Origin: Verrucomicrobiaceae bacterium
GTDB taxonomy: Bacteria > Verrucomicrobiota > Verrucomicrobiia > Verrucomicrobiales > Verrucomicrobiaceae
NCBI GenBank assembly: GCA_015075365.1
Contig: JABTUN010000005.1
Coordinates: 62,001-126,000 of the forward strand
Length of the DNA stretch: 64,000 nucleotides
Direction: 5' to 3'
Position 1 is the first letter of the stretch. The number at the start of each line of letters is the position of its first letter. Shown one piece after another: positions 36,401 through 44,691 of the stretch. The notes beneath the pieces were generated by a model, which was given only the letters and a program-made list of their open reading frames with translations, did no database searches and was not told the origin of the DNA. The position numbers and the translations under genes are program-made.

Positions 36401-37850
36401 TGCTGTCAGTGCCATTCCCAGCAACCGCCTGGCGCGGCTGAACGCGGATGGAACCCTCGACACAGCTTTTAATCCCAACGTCAACAGCGGAGTCACCACC
36501 ATGGCCGTGCAGCCGGATCAAAAGATCCTGATCAGCGGCTTTTTTAGCGGGGTCAACAGCACGACGCGAAACCGGGTGGCTCGAGTCAACCTGGACGGCA
36601 CTCTTGACACGACTTTCAATCCCAACGCCAATGGTGACGTGTATTCCATGGCGCTCCAGGCCGATGGGAAGGTCGTGCTTGGCGGCAACTTCACCACCCT
36701 CCAACCAAACGGCGCGGCCTCTCCGACCCCGCGCAACCGCATCGCCCGCCTGAACGCGGACGGAACGCTGGACACCGCTTTCAATCCGGATGCCAACGCC
36801 ATTGTGCGCAGCCTGGCGCTCCAGGTGGACGGGCAGATTCTGGCTTCGGGGGATTTTAGCACGATGGGGGCTGCCTCCCGCATCGGCATCGCCCGCTTGC
36901 AAAACGACACCGCCACCCAGCTCCTCACCGTGCCTAGCGCGACGCGGGTGGAGTGGTTGCGCGGTGGTTCATTGCCAGAGGCTTCGGAGGTCGGTTTCGA
37001 GGTTTCGATTGATGGCGGCACGAACTACAGCTTCCTCGGCGCGGGCACACGCATCAGCGGCGGCTGGGAATACCTGCCGGCGCTCGGTGCCTTGCCGGCA
37101 AACGGCCAGATCCGCGCCCTTGCGCGCTCATCGGGCGGTTACTACAACGGCTCGGGCTACACCACGCAGGCCATCGCCCTTTTCCCGTCGCCCTTCCCGG
37201 AGATCAGCGTGGAGCATCCCGCCGGCACGGACCTGGTTTCCGGTTCCTCCACCATCAACTATGGCAGTCTTGAGATGGGGGGGGCCGGGCTCACCAAAAC
37301 CTTCACCATCAACAACACAGGCGCCGGCAATCTGGGCATCAGCAGTGTTTTTGTGACCGGTGGAGACGCGGCGGACTTCACAGTCAGCACCTTTGGCATG
37401 CTCAGCGTGCTGCCCAGCACCAGCGGCACCACGACCTTCACCGTGAACGCACGTCCAGGCGCCCTGACCACCCGCTCCACCACCCTGCGCATCATCAGCA
37501 ACGACACGAACGAAAGCGTCTTCGACATCGCCCTCACCGTCACCGGCATCGCCTCGACAAATGCCGATCTTGCCAGCCTCAGCCTCAGTTCAGGCACGCT
37601 TTCGCCGGCCTTCGCCAGTGGCACCACCAGCTACTCCGCCACCGTGCCGAATGCCGTCTCCAGTCTCACCGTCACCCCGGTGAAATCGGAGGCCAATGCG
37701 GTCATTCGTGTGAACGGCAGCATCGTGGCATCCGGTACCGCCAGTGGAAGCATCGCCCTCAGCCTCGGGGCCAATGTCATCACGACGCTCGTCACCGCCC
37801 AGGACGGCACCACCACCAGGACCTACACCACCACGGTCACGCGCACCGCA
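29700..37850 (+). repeat. Four tandem supermodules of about 2.05 kb inside the giant gene
   Basis: The GTGGAGCAG/T marker of the choice-of-anchor domain occurs at 31080, 33129, 35163 and 37209, spacings of 2049, 2034 and 2046 bp, all multiples of three. The first two copies are nearly identical in DNA over long stretches (31250-31375 with 33299-33424, and 31533-31620 with 33582-33669, both at 2049-bp offset). Copies three and four are clearly more diverged. Confidence 0.9.
30477..30479 (+). other. In-frame TAG splitting the giant gene
   Basis: Between GGSPRNYLA and VSAAGALEAFNP the reading frame has TAG, where homologous repeats in the same protein have CGG, CGC or CGT (Arg). No shift is needed to continue, and the downstream frame is open for 12.4 kb. 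Confidence 0.95.
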
Positions 37851-40800
37851 GCCCCGCTCATCTCCAGCCCCACCAGCAGCGCCGTTGCCGGCAGCAGCGC
37901 CACCCTTGGCGGCAATGTCACCTCGGACGGAGGTGCTGCCATCACAGCACGCGGTGTTGTCGTTTCCCTCACGTCCACAAACAGCGATCCAACCCTTGGC
38001 GGCGCGGGTGTCACCAACTTCCCGTCGGGAGGCACCACAGGCGTCTTTACCGTCGGAGTGACCGGTCTCAGCCCAGGCCTGAACTACTCTTACAAAGCTT
38101 ACGCCACAAACAGTGACGGCACCTCCTACACCAGTGCCGGTACCTTCACGACAGTGACCTCCAATGCTGATCTGACCAGCCTTGCGCTTAGCGCTGGCTC
38201 GCTTGCTCCTGCCTTTGCCAGCAACACCACGAGCTACAGCGCCGCCGTTCCTTTTGGCACGCCCAGCATCACCGTCACGCCGGTGAAGGCTGACTCCGGA
38301 GCCAGCATCCAGGTTCGGATCAATGGAGGCAGTTATGCCGCTGTCACCTCCGGCACCGCCAGCGCCGCCCTGACGCTGAATCCAGTGACCAACACGCTCG
38401 ACATCCTGGTCACGGCGCAGGACACCATCACCACGAAACTTTACAGCGTCGTCATCACCTTCCTGTCCCCGGCACCCACGGTGACGCAAGTCAGTCCGGC
38501 TTCCGGCGGCACTGCGGGAGGAACGAACGTGACGATCACAGGCACGGACTTCACCGGAGCCACCTCCGTCACTTTTGGAGGCAGTTCGGCAACAAGTGTG
38601 AGCGTTGTGAACGCCACGACGATCACCTGCACCACCCCGGCCCATGTGGCCGGGCCGGTGAGTGTGCTGGTGACCACCCCTGGCGGCACGAACGCGGCCA
38701 ATTCGCTCTACACTTACAATGCCAACGCCGCCCCCACGGACATCACGCTGACGCCCGCCAGCATCGCGGAAAATAATACGCCGAACGCCACGGTGGGCGT
38801 GCTGGACGCGGTGGACGCCGATCTGTCTGACACGCACACCTTTACCCTGGTGGCGGGCACGGGGGACACGGACAACGCCAGCTTCACGATTGACGGCACG
38901 GCCCTTAAGCTCACGCCGGTGGCGGATCACGGGACCCAGAGCAGCTACAGCGTCCGCGTGCAGGCCAATGACGGCAACGGAGGCATCTTTGCCAAGGCGC
39001 TGACCATCACCATCACTCCGGCCTCCTTCGTGGAGCGCGATGTGGCGCTGGCATGGTCCAATAGTTACGCGGGTCCGGAGGTGACTCCTGGCAACGGGGT
39101 GGCGAGGGCGGTGGCGGTGCAGAAGAGCGGGAACGAGCCGGTGGCGGTGTATGCGACCGGGTTCACGACCTCGGCGGGCGGCGGGCGGGATGTGTACACG
39201 GTGAAGCATCATCCGGTGACTGGCGCGCTGCTGTGGGAGGCGCTGTGGGATGGCGCGGCCGGGGCGGCGGACGAGGGGGCGGCGCTGGTGGTGGACGCGG
39301 CGGGGGATGTGATCGTGACGGGTCACACGACGGGCGCGGGGGGTGACACGGACGTGCTGGTGGTCAAATACGACGGGGCGGACGGCACGGTGCTGTGGCA
39401 GCATGTCTATGCGGGGGCGGGCATGGGCGCGGACGCGGGCGCCAGCGTGGCGGTGGATGCGGCGGGGGGGGTGGCGGTGGCCGGGCACGGGGTCAATGCC
39501 TCCGGGTCGATGGACTGGTTTGTGGCGCGCTACGCGGGCGACGGCACGCCGTTGTTCGAGCAGCTGGTGGACGGCGGCGGGGGGGGCACGGACCAGGCGC
39601 GCGCGGTGGGGGTGGACGCCTCCGGGCATGTGACGGCGGCGGGCTACCGGCGCGCGGCGGCGGGCAAGGACTTCCTGCTGCGCTCCTTTGACGGCTCGAC
39701 GGGCGCGACGCGCTGGCAGTGGCTGGTGAACGGGGCGACGAGCACGGACGACGAGGCCTTTGCGCTGGCGGTGGAGGCTGGCGGCGGGGTGGTGGCCACC
39801 GGGACGGTGCGCGGCAGCACCTACGATTTGTACACGGTGCGGCTGGACGGCGCGGGTGCGCTGCAGTGGGAGCGGCTGTGGGACAGCCCGTTCGGGTCCT
39901 CGGACGCGGGTCACGACGTGGTGCTCGACAGCCAGGGGGATGTGATCGTGGCGGGCACGAGCTACCGTGCCGCGGGGGTGCAGGACGGCCACGCGGTGAA
40001 GTATGACGGGGCCACGGGCGCGCAGGTGTGGAGCCGGCGCTTCGATGGCGCGGCGGGGCTGCAGGACCTGCTGCGCGCGGTGGACGTGGACGCGGAGGAC
40101 AACGCGGTGGTCACCGGCTACTCGCAGCAGAACGGCGGGGGGCACGACATCCTCACGGCAAAGCTGGCCGCCGCTGATGGCAGCCTGGTGTGGGAGAGGT
40201 TGCACGACGGCACGGCGGGGCTGGATGACGAAAGCTTCGCGGTGGGCGTGTCCGGGGACGGCCATGTGTATGTCGCCGGACAGTCGGGGCGCGCGGGCGG
40301 CAGCACGGACTTCCTGGTGCTGGGTTATGTGCCGGTCGTGCCGGCGGTGCAGATGCCGCAGGTCATCACCTTTGCCCCTCCCGGCACGCAGGGCGCGGGC
40401 GTGCCGTTGCAGCTCTCCGCCACCGCGGACAGCGGGCTGGAGGTGAGTTTCCAGGTGCTCAGCGGCCCGGCGGTGCTGGGCGAGGCGGACCGCGCGCGGC
40501 TGGAGTTCACCGGCACGGGCACCGTGGTGGTGCGCGCCACGCAGCGGGGCAACTACCAGTTCGCCGCCGCGGTGCCGGTGGACAGGAGCTTCGCGGTGGT
40601 CCGCAGCGAGCAGACGATCGACTTCAGCCTGCCGGCCAGCGTGGCCTCCTTCACGCAGACGGTCGTGCTGGGGGCGGCGGCCAGCAGCGGCCTGCCGGTG
40701 AGCTACGGCGTGGTCAGCGGCCCCGGGGTCATCAGCGGCAACGAGCTGTCCTTCAGCGGCAGCGGCATCGTCACCATCAGCGCCAATCAGGCGGGTGACG

Positions 40801-42926
40801 CGCGCCACAACGCCGCGCCGGAGGTGCAGCGCAGCATCGACGCGTCCAACACGCCGCCGGTGATCATCCCCGCCGGCATCGTGCTGGGCTGGCAGCAGCC
40901 CCACACCGGTGCCGGCCCCGGCGAGGGCCGCGCCGTGGCCCTGCAGCTCTCCGGCAACGACGCCGTGGCCGCTTTCGTGGCCGGCCACAGCACCCCCGCC
41001 GGCAACCGGGACATCCACCTCATGAAGTTCCACAACGACGGCAGCCCCGCCTGGGCCGCCCCCGTGCTGGTCAACGGCCCCGGCAACGGCCACGACGAGG
41101 CCGCCGCCGTCGCGGTGGACGCCGCCGGCGACGCCTACATTTGCGGCCAGCTCGGCATCGCCACCGGCAACACCGACATCTATGTCGCCAAGTTCAGCGG
41201 CGTGGACGGCACCCTGCTGTGGTCACACACCTTCGGCGGCAGCGCCGGCGGGCCGGACGCCGGCACCAGCCTCGCGCTGGGCGGCGGCAGCGTCATCATC
41301 GGCGGCCACGCCGCCAACAGCGGCACCGGCAGCGACTTCTTCGCCGCCAGGCTCCAGCAGAGCGACGGCGCCATCCTGTGGAGCCGGTCCCACAACAGCG
41401 CCGGCAGCGCCACCGACCAGGCCGCCGCCGTCGCCATCGGCGGCAACGGCGACATCGCGCTGGGCGGCATCTCCGCCAACGACGCATGGACCCTGCTGCT
41501 CACCGGTGCCACCGGCGACGTGGCCTGGCAGCGCCGCCACAACGCCGCCAGCAAGGCCGACGCCGTGCGCGCCGTCGCCATCGACGCCAACAACGACATC
41601 CTCATCACCGCCTACAGCCAGGCCGCCAACTACGACATCCACACGGCCAAATACTCCCGCCTCGACGGCAGCACCCTCTGGGCGCACACCTACAACAGCA
41701 GCTTCAACAGCTCCGACGCCCCCTGGGTCCTCGCCCTCGACAGCCGCGGAGACGTCCTCATCGCCGGCACCTCCTACACCGCCGCCAGCGTGGCCGACAG
41801 CATCACCCTCAAATACGACGGCGGCAGCGGCGCCCTGCTCTGGCAGCGGCGTTACAACGGCCCCGCCGGCAAGGCCGACGAACACCACGCCCTCGCCCTC
41901 GACGGCAACAACAACCCCGTCATCACCGGCTACTCCCTCAACGCCGACAACACCTCCGACGTTTACACCGCCAAGCTCGCCGCCGCCACCGGCGTCCCCG
42001 TTTGGGAGGAGCGCCACAACGGCCCCGCCGGCAAAAACGACGCCGGACGCGCCCTCGCCGTCACCCCCGCCGGCAGCGCCTTCGTCGCCGGCTACCACAG
42101 CAGCGCCGCCAGCATCCGCGGCGTGCTCCTGCTCAAATACCAGCCCGCCGGCGGCCCGCCCCCGCCCGCCCCGCCCGGCGGCGAAGCAGCAGCAGCCCAA
42201 GAAGACAACACCGCAGCGCCCCCCCCGCCCGCCCTCACCCAGATGCAGCTCCATGTCGAGCAGGGAGAACCCGCCCGGCTTGAAGCAGACTACTTCGACG
42301 CCCAGGGCAACCACACCGTCGAACTCACCGCCCTGCTCGACGGCACCCCCGCCGGCACCCTCAGCGCCGACCCCTTCAGCGGCCGCCTCCACTGGCAGCA
42401 CGACACCAGCAGCACCGCCCCCGGCACGCACGAGGTCCTCATCACCGCCACGGACACCGCCGGCGCCAGCGCCAGCCTCGCGCTCACCCTGGAAGTCACC
42501 CCCACCCCCCACGCCGGGCGCGCCTGGCGCTGGCAGCACTTCGGCACCACCGCCCCCGCCGGCGACGCCGCCGATGAGGCCGACCCCGACGGCGACGGCC
42601 TCAACAACCTCGGCGAGCTCGCCTTCGGCCTCGACCCGCGCCGCGGCAGCGGCAAAGACGCCCTCGCGCGCCTGCAAAGCAGCGCGGAAGGCAGCGGCGG
42701 CAGCGGCATCCAGGCCGTCTACCGCCGGCGCAAAGACCACGCCGCGCTCGGCCTCCGCTACCAGGTGCAGTTCTCCAGCAACTTAAAGGACTGGTTCCCC
42801 GGCCCCCAGGAGGGAGAAGTCATCAGCGACGACGGCCACATCCAGGAGCTCGCCACCCCCTTCCCCCAACTCCCCGACGGCACCCCCGCCACCTTCTTCC
42901 GCATCCAGGTGCAACCCGCCCCGTGA
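30480..42926 (+). CDS. Giant modular surface/secreted protein (delta-60, choice-of-anchor D, cadherin-like, IPT, SBBP)
   Basis: Open frame of 4148 codons from a GTG directly after the TAG. With the part upstream the product would be about 4430 residues. Modules A-D (each about 2.04 kb) repeat one plan: delta-60 repeats, a WLRGGxxPEA-type domain, a choice-of-anchor D domain (DIVVEQPAGTNI, GGSTTFTVRFAP) and a cadherin-like beta-sandwich (TSYT, VTPVKLHPSATIQVNG). From 37.86 kb follow an Fn3-like domain, another beta-sandwich, an IPT/TIG domain (about 38.46-38.73 kb), a cadherin domain to 39.03 kb, an SBBP-type propeller (39.04-40.34), a linker with two Ig-like units, a second SBBP array (40.87-42.15), a Pro-rich linker, and a C terminus with DPDGDGLNNLGE. 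It is probably an adhesin or extracellular matrix protein. No anchor or sorting signal is seen at the end, and as annotated it lacks a signal peptide. Confidence 0.85.
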   Translation: MSAAGALEAFNPNAGAAVLGVAGQADGKLLVAGAFSTMGAATRNRVARLLADGTVDGTFNPNVTGGDTQGLAVQSDGMVLVGGTFTTVGGTGRNLFARLQNDAATQSLTVPTSARVQWLRGGAAPEAARVSFEVSTDAGTTYTPHGEGTRIAGGWEYVGALPVSGQLRARAFCASGTSNGSTGVVGVETVFSGFSVPDIVVEQPAGTNIADGGAVVFGVVAPGSTADREFTIRNDGTLDLTGLGITFAGIDPERFSVITPPVAPVAPGGSTTFTVRFAPQNSGGHTATMRIASNDFDENPFDVLLSDSSALSANANLTNLTLNTGPVSPAFSAGTTSYTAGVAFATTGLTVTPVKLHPSATIQVNGVTVASGSASAVIPLSVGANVINTVVTAADGTTTKTYTVTVTRAGAAAGDLDLAFDPRMNSQVNSVVPQEDGKILVAGYFGGFQPNGGAFVSRAYLARMNADGTSDATFNTNAGFINSVIWSVAPQADGKILVGGDFTTAGGVTRNRIARFNANGTLDASFNVSVDGTVRVILPQPDGKILIGGVFQNVQGTGSTLNTARSRVARLNADGTLDAAFDPSPNNEVYCMLLRPDGKIYVGGAFNNLRPNGAVSATTRNFIARLNADGTLDTAFNANASSHILSMAPQVDGKIVVGGYFGSIGGQSRLRMARLDEAGLADGFNPSPNDVPWAIAPQTDGKVLIGGSFTSLQPNGAASPTTRNRMARVNADGTLDTAFDPNFQNVVFSIALQGDGQILAGGSFSSVSQVSRSNLVRLGNDAVSQSLTVPHAGRIEWLRGGAFPEAAVVTFDASTDGGSTYTRLGDGTRIPGGWEFLPAAGTLPASGTIRALARSSVGGSNAASSSLTQATAAFSGFAVPDIVVEQPAGANIADGGAVVFGVVASGSTADREFTIRNTGTVDLTGLGISFDGIDPERFSVITPPVAPVAPGGSTTFTVRFAPQNSGGHTATMRIASNDFDETPFDIALSDSSALSANPSLVSLQPNTGILTPAFSPTTTSYALNVLYGTTGITLTPVKLHPSATIQVNGVTVASGSASAVIPLNVGANLINTVVTAADGVTTRTYAVTVTRAGPVVGDVDLAFDPNVTSGSSVRSVAMQADGKMLVGGSFSAFQPNGAVSATSRNHFARLNADGTLDTPNLNINSSIYSIVIQPDGKVLIAGDFSQVLGVARNRIARLNADLTLDTGFNPNANSRVWVAAVQPDGKILLGGSFTTLQPPGHAAPVVRNRIARLHADGSLDTSFDPNANSEVYCFLPQADGKMLVGGAFSTFQPNGALSSTGRNCIARLNADGTVDTAFNASANSSILCMTPQADGKVIVGGVFSSIGGQNRGRIARLNATGAVDSFNPNANSDVYSLVAQADGKVLISGNFTTLQPNGAASPTTRNRIARVNADGTLDSVFDPNANAIVRGVTLQADGQILTFGDFTTMGAASRNRIARLGNDAATQNLTVPDASRVQWLIGGASPEARATLFEVSTDGGASYQPFGSGTRIAGGWECLGSLPAAGQVRARAFNMGGHYAASTGITEAVISFSGFLPPDIVVEQPAGTNIPDGGGVAFGPVAQGASADRTFTVRNTGGTNLTGLDISVDGVDASMFSIITPPVAPVVPGGSSTFTVRFAPTSPGGHTAALHLISNDFDESPFDISLSDTGAASSNADLASLTPSLGFLSPAFASATTSYTVQAPYASTSLSLTPIRLQSAATIQVNGVPVASGAASAAIPLGIGSNVINIVVTAADGVTTKTYTVTVIRAAAGAGDVDLSYDPRASSTPNIYTSVPQPDGKILIGGYFFSLQPNGAASSTSRNYLARVNADGTLDTAFSPSLNWLVYAIALQPDGKILIGGDFVNVNGQARNRIARLNADGSLDTSFNPNANGTVYGILVQPDGQIVISGSFSTLQPNGAASPTTRNRIARLNADGTLDATFNPNANSEVYALALQPDGKILLGGWFSTLQPIGAVSAIPSNRLARLNADGTLDTAFNPNVNSGVTTMAVQPDQKILISGFFSGVNSTTRNRVARVNLDGTLDTTFNPNANGDVYSMALQADGKVVLGGNFTTLQPNGAASPTPRNRIARLNADGTLDTAFNPDANAIVRSLALQVDGQILASGDFSTMGAASRIGIARLQNDTATQLLTVPSATRVEWLRGGSLPEASEVGFEVSIDGGTNYSFLGAGTRISGGWEYLPALGALPANGQIRALARSSGGYYNGSGYTTQAIALFPSPFPEISVEHPAGTDLVSGSSTINYGSLEMGGAGLTKTFTINNTGAGNLGISSVFVTGGDAADFTVSTFGMLSVLPSTSGTTTFTVNARPGALTTRSTTLRIISNDTNESVFDIALTVTGIASTNADLASLSLSSGTLSPAFASGTTSYSATVPNAVSSLTVTPVKSEANAVIRVNGSIVASGTASGSIALSLGANVITTLVTAQDGTTTRTYTTTVTRTAAPLISSPTSSAVAGSSATLGGNVTSDGGAAITARGVVVSLTSTNSDPTLGGAGVTNFPSGGTTGVFTVGVTGLSPGLNYSYKAYATNSDGTSYTSAGTFTTVTSNADLTSLALSAGSLAPAFASNTTSYSAAVPFGTPSITVTPVKADSGASIQVRINGGSYAAVTSGTASAALTLNPVTNTLDILVTAQDTITTKLYSVVITFLSPAPTVTQVSPASGGTAGGTNVTITGTDFTGATSVTFGGSSATSVSVVNATTITCTTPAHVAGPVSVLVTTPGGTNAANSLYTYNANAAPTDITLTPASIAENNTPNATVGVLDAVDADLSDTHTFTLVAGTGDTDNASFTIDGTALKLTPVADHGTQSSYSVRVQANDGNGGIFAKALTITITPASFVERDVALAWSNSYAGPEVTPGNGVARAVAVQKSGNEPVAVYATGFTTSAGGGRDVYTVKHHPVTGALLWEALWDGAAGAADEGAALVVDAAGDVIVTGHTTGAGGDTDVLVVKYDGADGTVLWQHVYAGAGMGADAGASVAVDAAGGVAVAGHGVNASGSMDWFVARYAGDGTPLFEQLVDGGGGGTDQARAVGVDASGHVTAAGYRRAAAGKDFLLRSFDGSTGATRWQWLVNGATSTDDEAFALAVEAGGGVVATGTVRGSTYDLYTVRLDGAGALQWERLWDSPFGSSDAGHDVVLDSQGDVIVAGTSYRAAGVQDGHAVKYDGATGAQVWSRRFDGAAGLQDLLRAVDVDAEDNAVVTGYSQQNGGGHDILTAKLAAADGSLVWERLHDGTAGLDDESFAVGVSGDGHVYVAGQSGRAGGSTDFLVLGYVPVVPAVQMPQVITFAPPGTQGAGVPLQLSATADSGLEVSFQVLSGPAVLGEADRARLEFTGTGTVVVRATQRGNYQFAAAVPVDRSFAVVRSEQTIDFSLPASVASFTQTVVLGAAASSGLPVSYGVVSGPGVISGNELSFSGSGIVTISANQAGDARHNAAPEVQRSIDASNTPPVIIPAGIVLGWQQPHTGAGPGEGRAVALQLSGNDAVAAFVAGHSTPAGNRDIHLMKFHNDGSPAWAAPVLVNGPGNGHDEAAAVAVDAAGDAYICGQLGIATGNTDIYVAKFSGVDGTLLWSHTFGGSAGGPDAGTSLALGGGSVIIGGHAANSGTGSDFFAARLQQSDGAILWSRSHNSAGSATDQAAAVAIGGNGDIALGGISANDAWTLLLTGATGDVAWQRRHNAASKADAVRAVAIDANNDILITAYSQAANYDIHTAKYSRLDGSTLWAHTYNSSFNSSDAPWVLALDSRGDVLIAGTSYTAASVADSITLKYDGGSGALLWQRRYNGPAGKADEHHALALDGNNNPVITGYSLNADNTSDVYTAKLAAATGVPVWEERHNGPAGKNDAGRALAVTPAGSAFVAGYHSSAASIRGVLLLKYQPAGGPPPPAPPGGEAAAAQEDNTAAPPPPALTQMQLHVEQGEPARLEADYFDAQGNHTVELTALLDGTPAGTLSADPFSGRLHWQHDTSSTAPGTHEVLITATDTAGASASLALTLEVTPTPHAGRAWRWQHFGTTAPAGDAADEADPDGDGLNNLGELAFGLDPRRGSGKDALARLQSSAEGSGGSGIQAVYRRRKDHAALGLRYQVQFSSNLKDWFPGPQEGEVISDDGHIQELATPFPQLPDGTPATFFRIQVQPAP

Positions 42927-43550
42927 CACACCCCGATGCCTCTGCCCCCCACCAGGCATCATCTTATCCAGGCATGTCAATGACTTCGGCCGCCACCATC
43001 CGCGTGGCTGAGGCTGCCGGCCCGCAGCCTCTCCTGGTGCCTCGTGTTCCAGGTTTGACTCGCTCGTATTCGTCCAGCCTGGCCCCGTTGATCTGTCGTA
43101 TCCAGGATGTGTCGGAGTTTTATGGCTGCGAGGCGAGATCAGACCACTCTTTTGAAGGGGGATGCGCTGAGGCGCGTGACGCTCAACATGCGACAAGAGC
43201 GAGGCGCTGCTGGACGAGTATGAGCGCAGCGGCATGAAGGGCGCGCCCTGGCCCGCATGATGGCCAGGGTCAACTTTGGTCCCGTGGATGCAAAAGCGCC
43301 GCTGGTCTCACGATGACTAGGCCCAGGGTGGCTATGAAGTGATCTTCTTCAGTGTACTCCAGGGAAAGTCCCGTTCCTCTCTCCAGGTTGAACGCGTCGA
43401 GGTGCCGTCTCCTGAGAGCAAGAATCCGCATCCACTTCCCGGATGAACCTTTTTCAGTCCCGCCATGCAAAGAGTCTGCTTCATCCGGGCGGACACATCG
43501 TCACGGATAGGCTGTCTTGCCGGCGCGGGTGTTGTTGCTAGGCTGCTGCC
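42927..43550. other. Intergenic region with decayed mobile-element sequence
   Basis: About 620 bp with no intact gene. Apart from the IS66-like remnant, a minus-strand frame at 43270-43470 reads as plausible peptide (MRILALRRRHLDAFNLERG) but has no recognisable family and no ribosome binding site. Confidence 0.6.
43188..43317 (+). pseudogene. Remnant of an IS66-like accessory ORF
   Basis: The frame KSEALLDEYERSGMKGA resembles the start of small accessory proteins next to IS66-type transposases (pattern ALLxxFxxSGMSGxxFA). It hits a TGA at 43258-43260. The expected continuation (VNF, then W-x-Q-K-R-R) appears in shifted frames, with WMQKRRW near 43287-43307. No transposase or terminal repeats remain. 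The identification is by pattern only. Confidence 0.4.
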
Positions 43551-44690
43551 ATGGCTCCTGTCCTCGAAACGCTCTCCGACCTCGTCCGCATCAACAGCAT
43601 CAACTCCTCCTACGAGGGCGGCCCTGGCGAGGCGGCTGTGGCGGCCTATGTGCGGCGTTTTTTCGAGCAGCGCGGCATCGAGGTGCGGGAGCAGGAGGTG
43701 TTTCCCGGCCGCAACAACGTGATCGCGCGCATTCCGGGCCGCGATGCCTCCCGGCGCATCGTCCTGGAGGCCCACATGGACACCGTTTCGGTCAAGGGCA
43801 TGACGATGGATCCCTTTGATCCGATCATCCGGGACGGACGGCTTCATGGGCGCGGCTCCGTGGACGACAAGGCGGGCCTGGCCGCCATGATGCATGCCGC
43901 GGCGGACATCCACGCCAGCGGCGAACCGCCGCCATGCGAGGTGTGGATGGCCGCGGTCGTGGACGAGGAGTACTCCTTCCGCGGGGTCGTCAAGCTCTGC
44001 GCGGACTTGAAGGCGGACGCGGCCATCGTGGCGGAACCCACGGAGATGCGCTGCGTGATCGCCAGCAAGGGCTGTGTGCGCTGGCGCATCCGCACACGCG
44101 GCCGCGCGGCGCACAGCGCCAAGCCGCATCTCGGCATCAATGCCATCACCGCCATGGCGCGCATCGTCCTGGCGCTGCAGGAGGATCATGAGAGGCTGGC
44201 GCGCGTGCCGCATGCCCTCCTGGGACCGGGTACCTGCAATGTCGGCGTCATCCACGGCGGCGTGCAGGTGAATTTTGTGCCGGACGAGGCGGTGATCGAG
44301 ATCGACCGTCGTCTGCTGCCCGGCGAGGAGGTGGACGACGTGCTGGCCCACTACCAATCCATTCTCAATGACCTTGCCACGAGTCACCCGGGCCTCGTGG
44401 CGGAGATGGAGAAGCCCATGCTCCAGGACTGGCCGTTCCAAACGGGTGAGGACACCGCGCTGGTCGCGCTATCGCGCGAGATCCTGGGTGAAATGAGCCA
44501 CGACGATGCCGTGTGCGGCGTGCCGTTTTGCAGTGATGCCAGCAAATTTGCCCGGCTCGGCATCCCCACGATCCTTTTCGGCCCGGGCAGCATCGACCAG
44601 GCGCACGCCGCGGTGGAATACGTCGAATGCGCGCAGGTGGAGGAGGCGCTGGATTTCTACACCCGCGTGCTGGGCCGGTTTGGAGCGTGA
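43551..44690 (+). CDS. M20-family metallopeptidase (ArgE/DapE/CPG2-like)
   Basis: Cytosolic zinc-dependent amidohydrolase/peptidase of 379 aa. The di-metal site is visible: EAHMDTVSV (His and catalytic Asp), GRGSVDDKAG (bridging Asp), VVDEEYSFRG (Glu base and ligand) and AEPTE. A dimerisation domain (about residues 175-285) begins with SKGCVRWRIRTRGRAAHSAKP. The closing FGPGSIDQAHAAVEYV supplies the last His. It may deacylate N-acyl amino acids or cleave dipeptides; ArgE, DapE and CPG2 activities cannot be told apart here. It converges with the next gene, with 1 bp between stops. Confidence 0.92.
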   Translation: MAPVLETLSDLVRINSINSSYEGGPGEAAVAAYVRRFFEQRGIEVREQEVFPGRNNVIARIPGRDASRRIVLEAHMDTVSVKGMTMDPFDPIIRDGRLHGRGSVDDKAGLAAMMHAAADIHASGEPPPCEVWMAAVVDEEYSFRGVVKLCADLKADAAIVAEPTEMRCVIASKGCVRWRIRTRGRAAHSAKPHLGINAITAMARIVLALQEDHERLARVPHALLGPGTCNVGVIHGGVQVNFVPDEAVIEIDRRLLPGEEVDDVLAHYQSILNDLATSHPGLVAEMEKPMLQDWPFQTGEDTALVALSREILGEMSHDDAVCGVPFCSDASKFARLGIPTILFGPGSIDQAHAAVEYVECAQVEEALDFYTRVLGRFGA

Positions 44691-44691
44691 G

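Noticed and set aside
37590..41093. Minus-strand frame of 1167 codons opposite the giant gene
   Set aside because: It is a shadow of the repeat-rich plus-strand gene: composition is Arg/His/Gly biased, no domain is seen, and the plus frame has clear domains.
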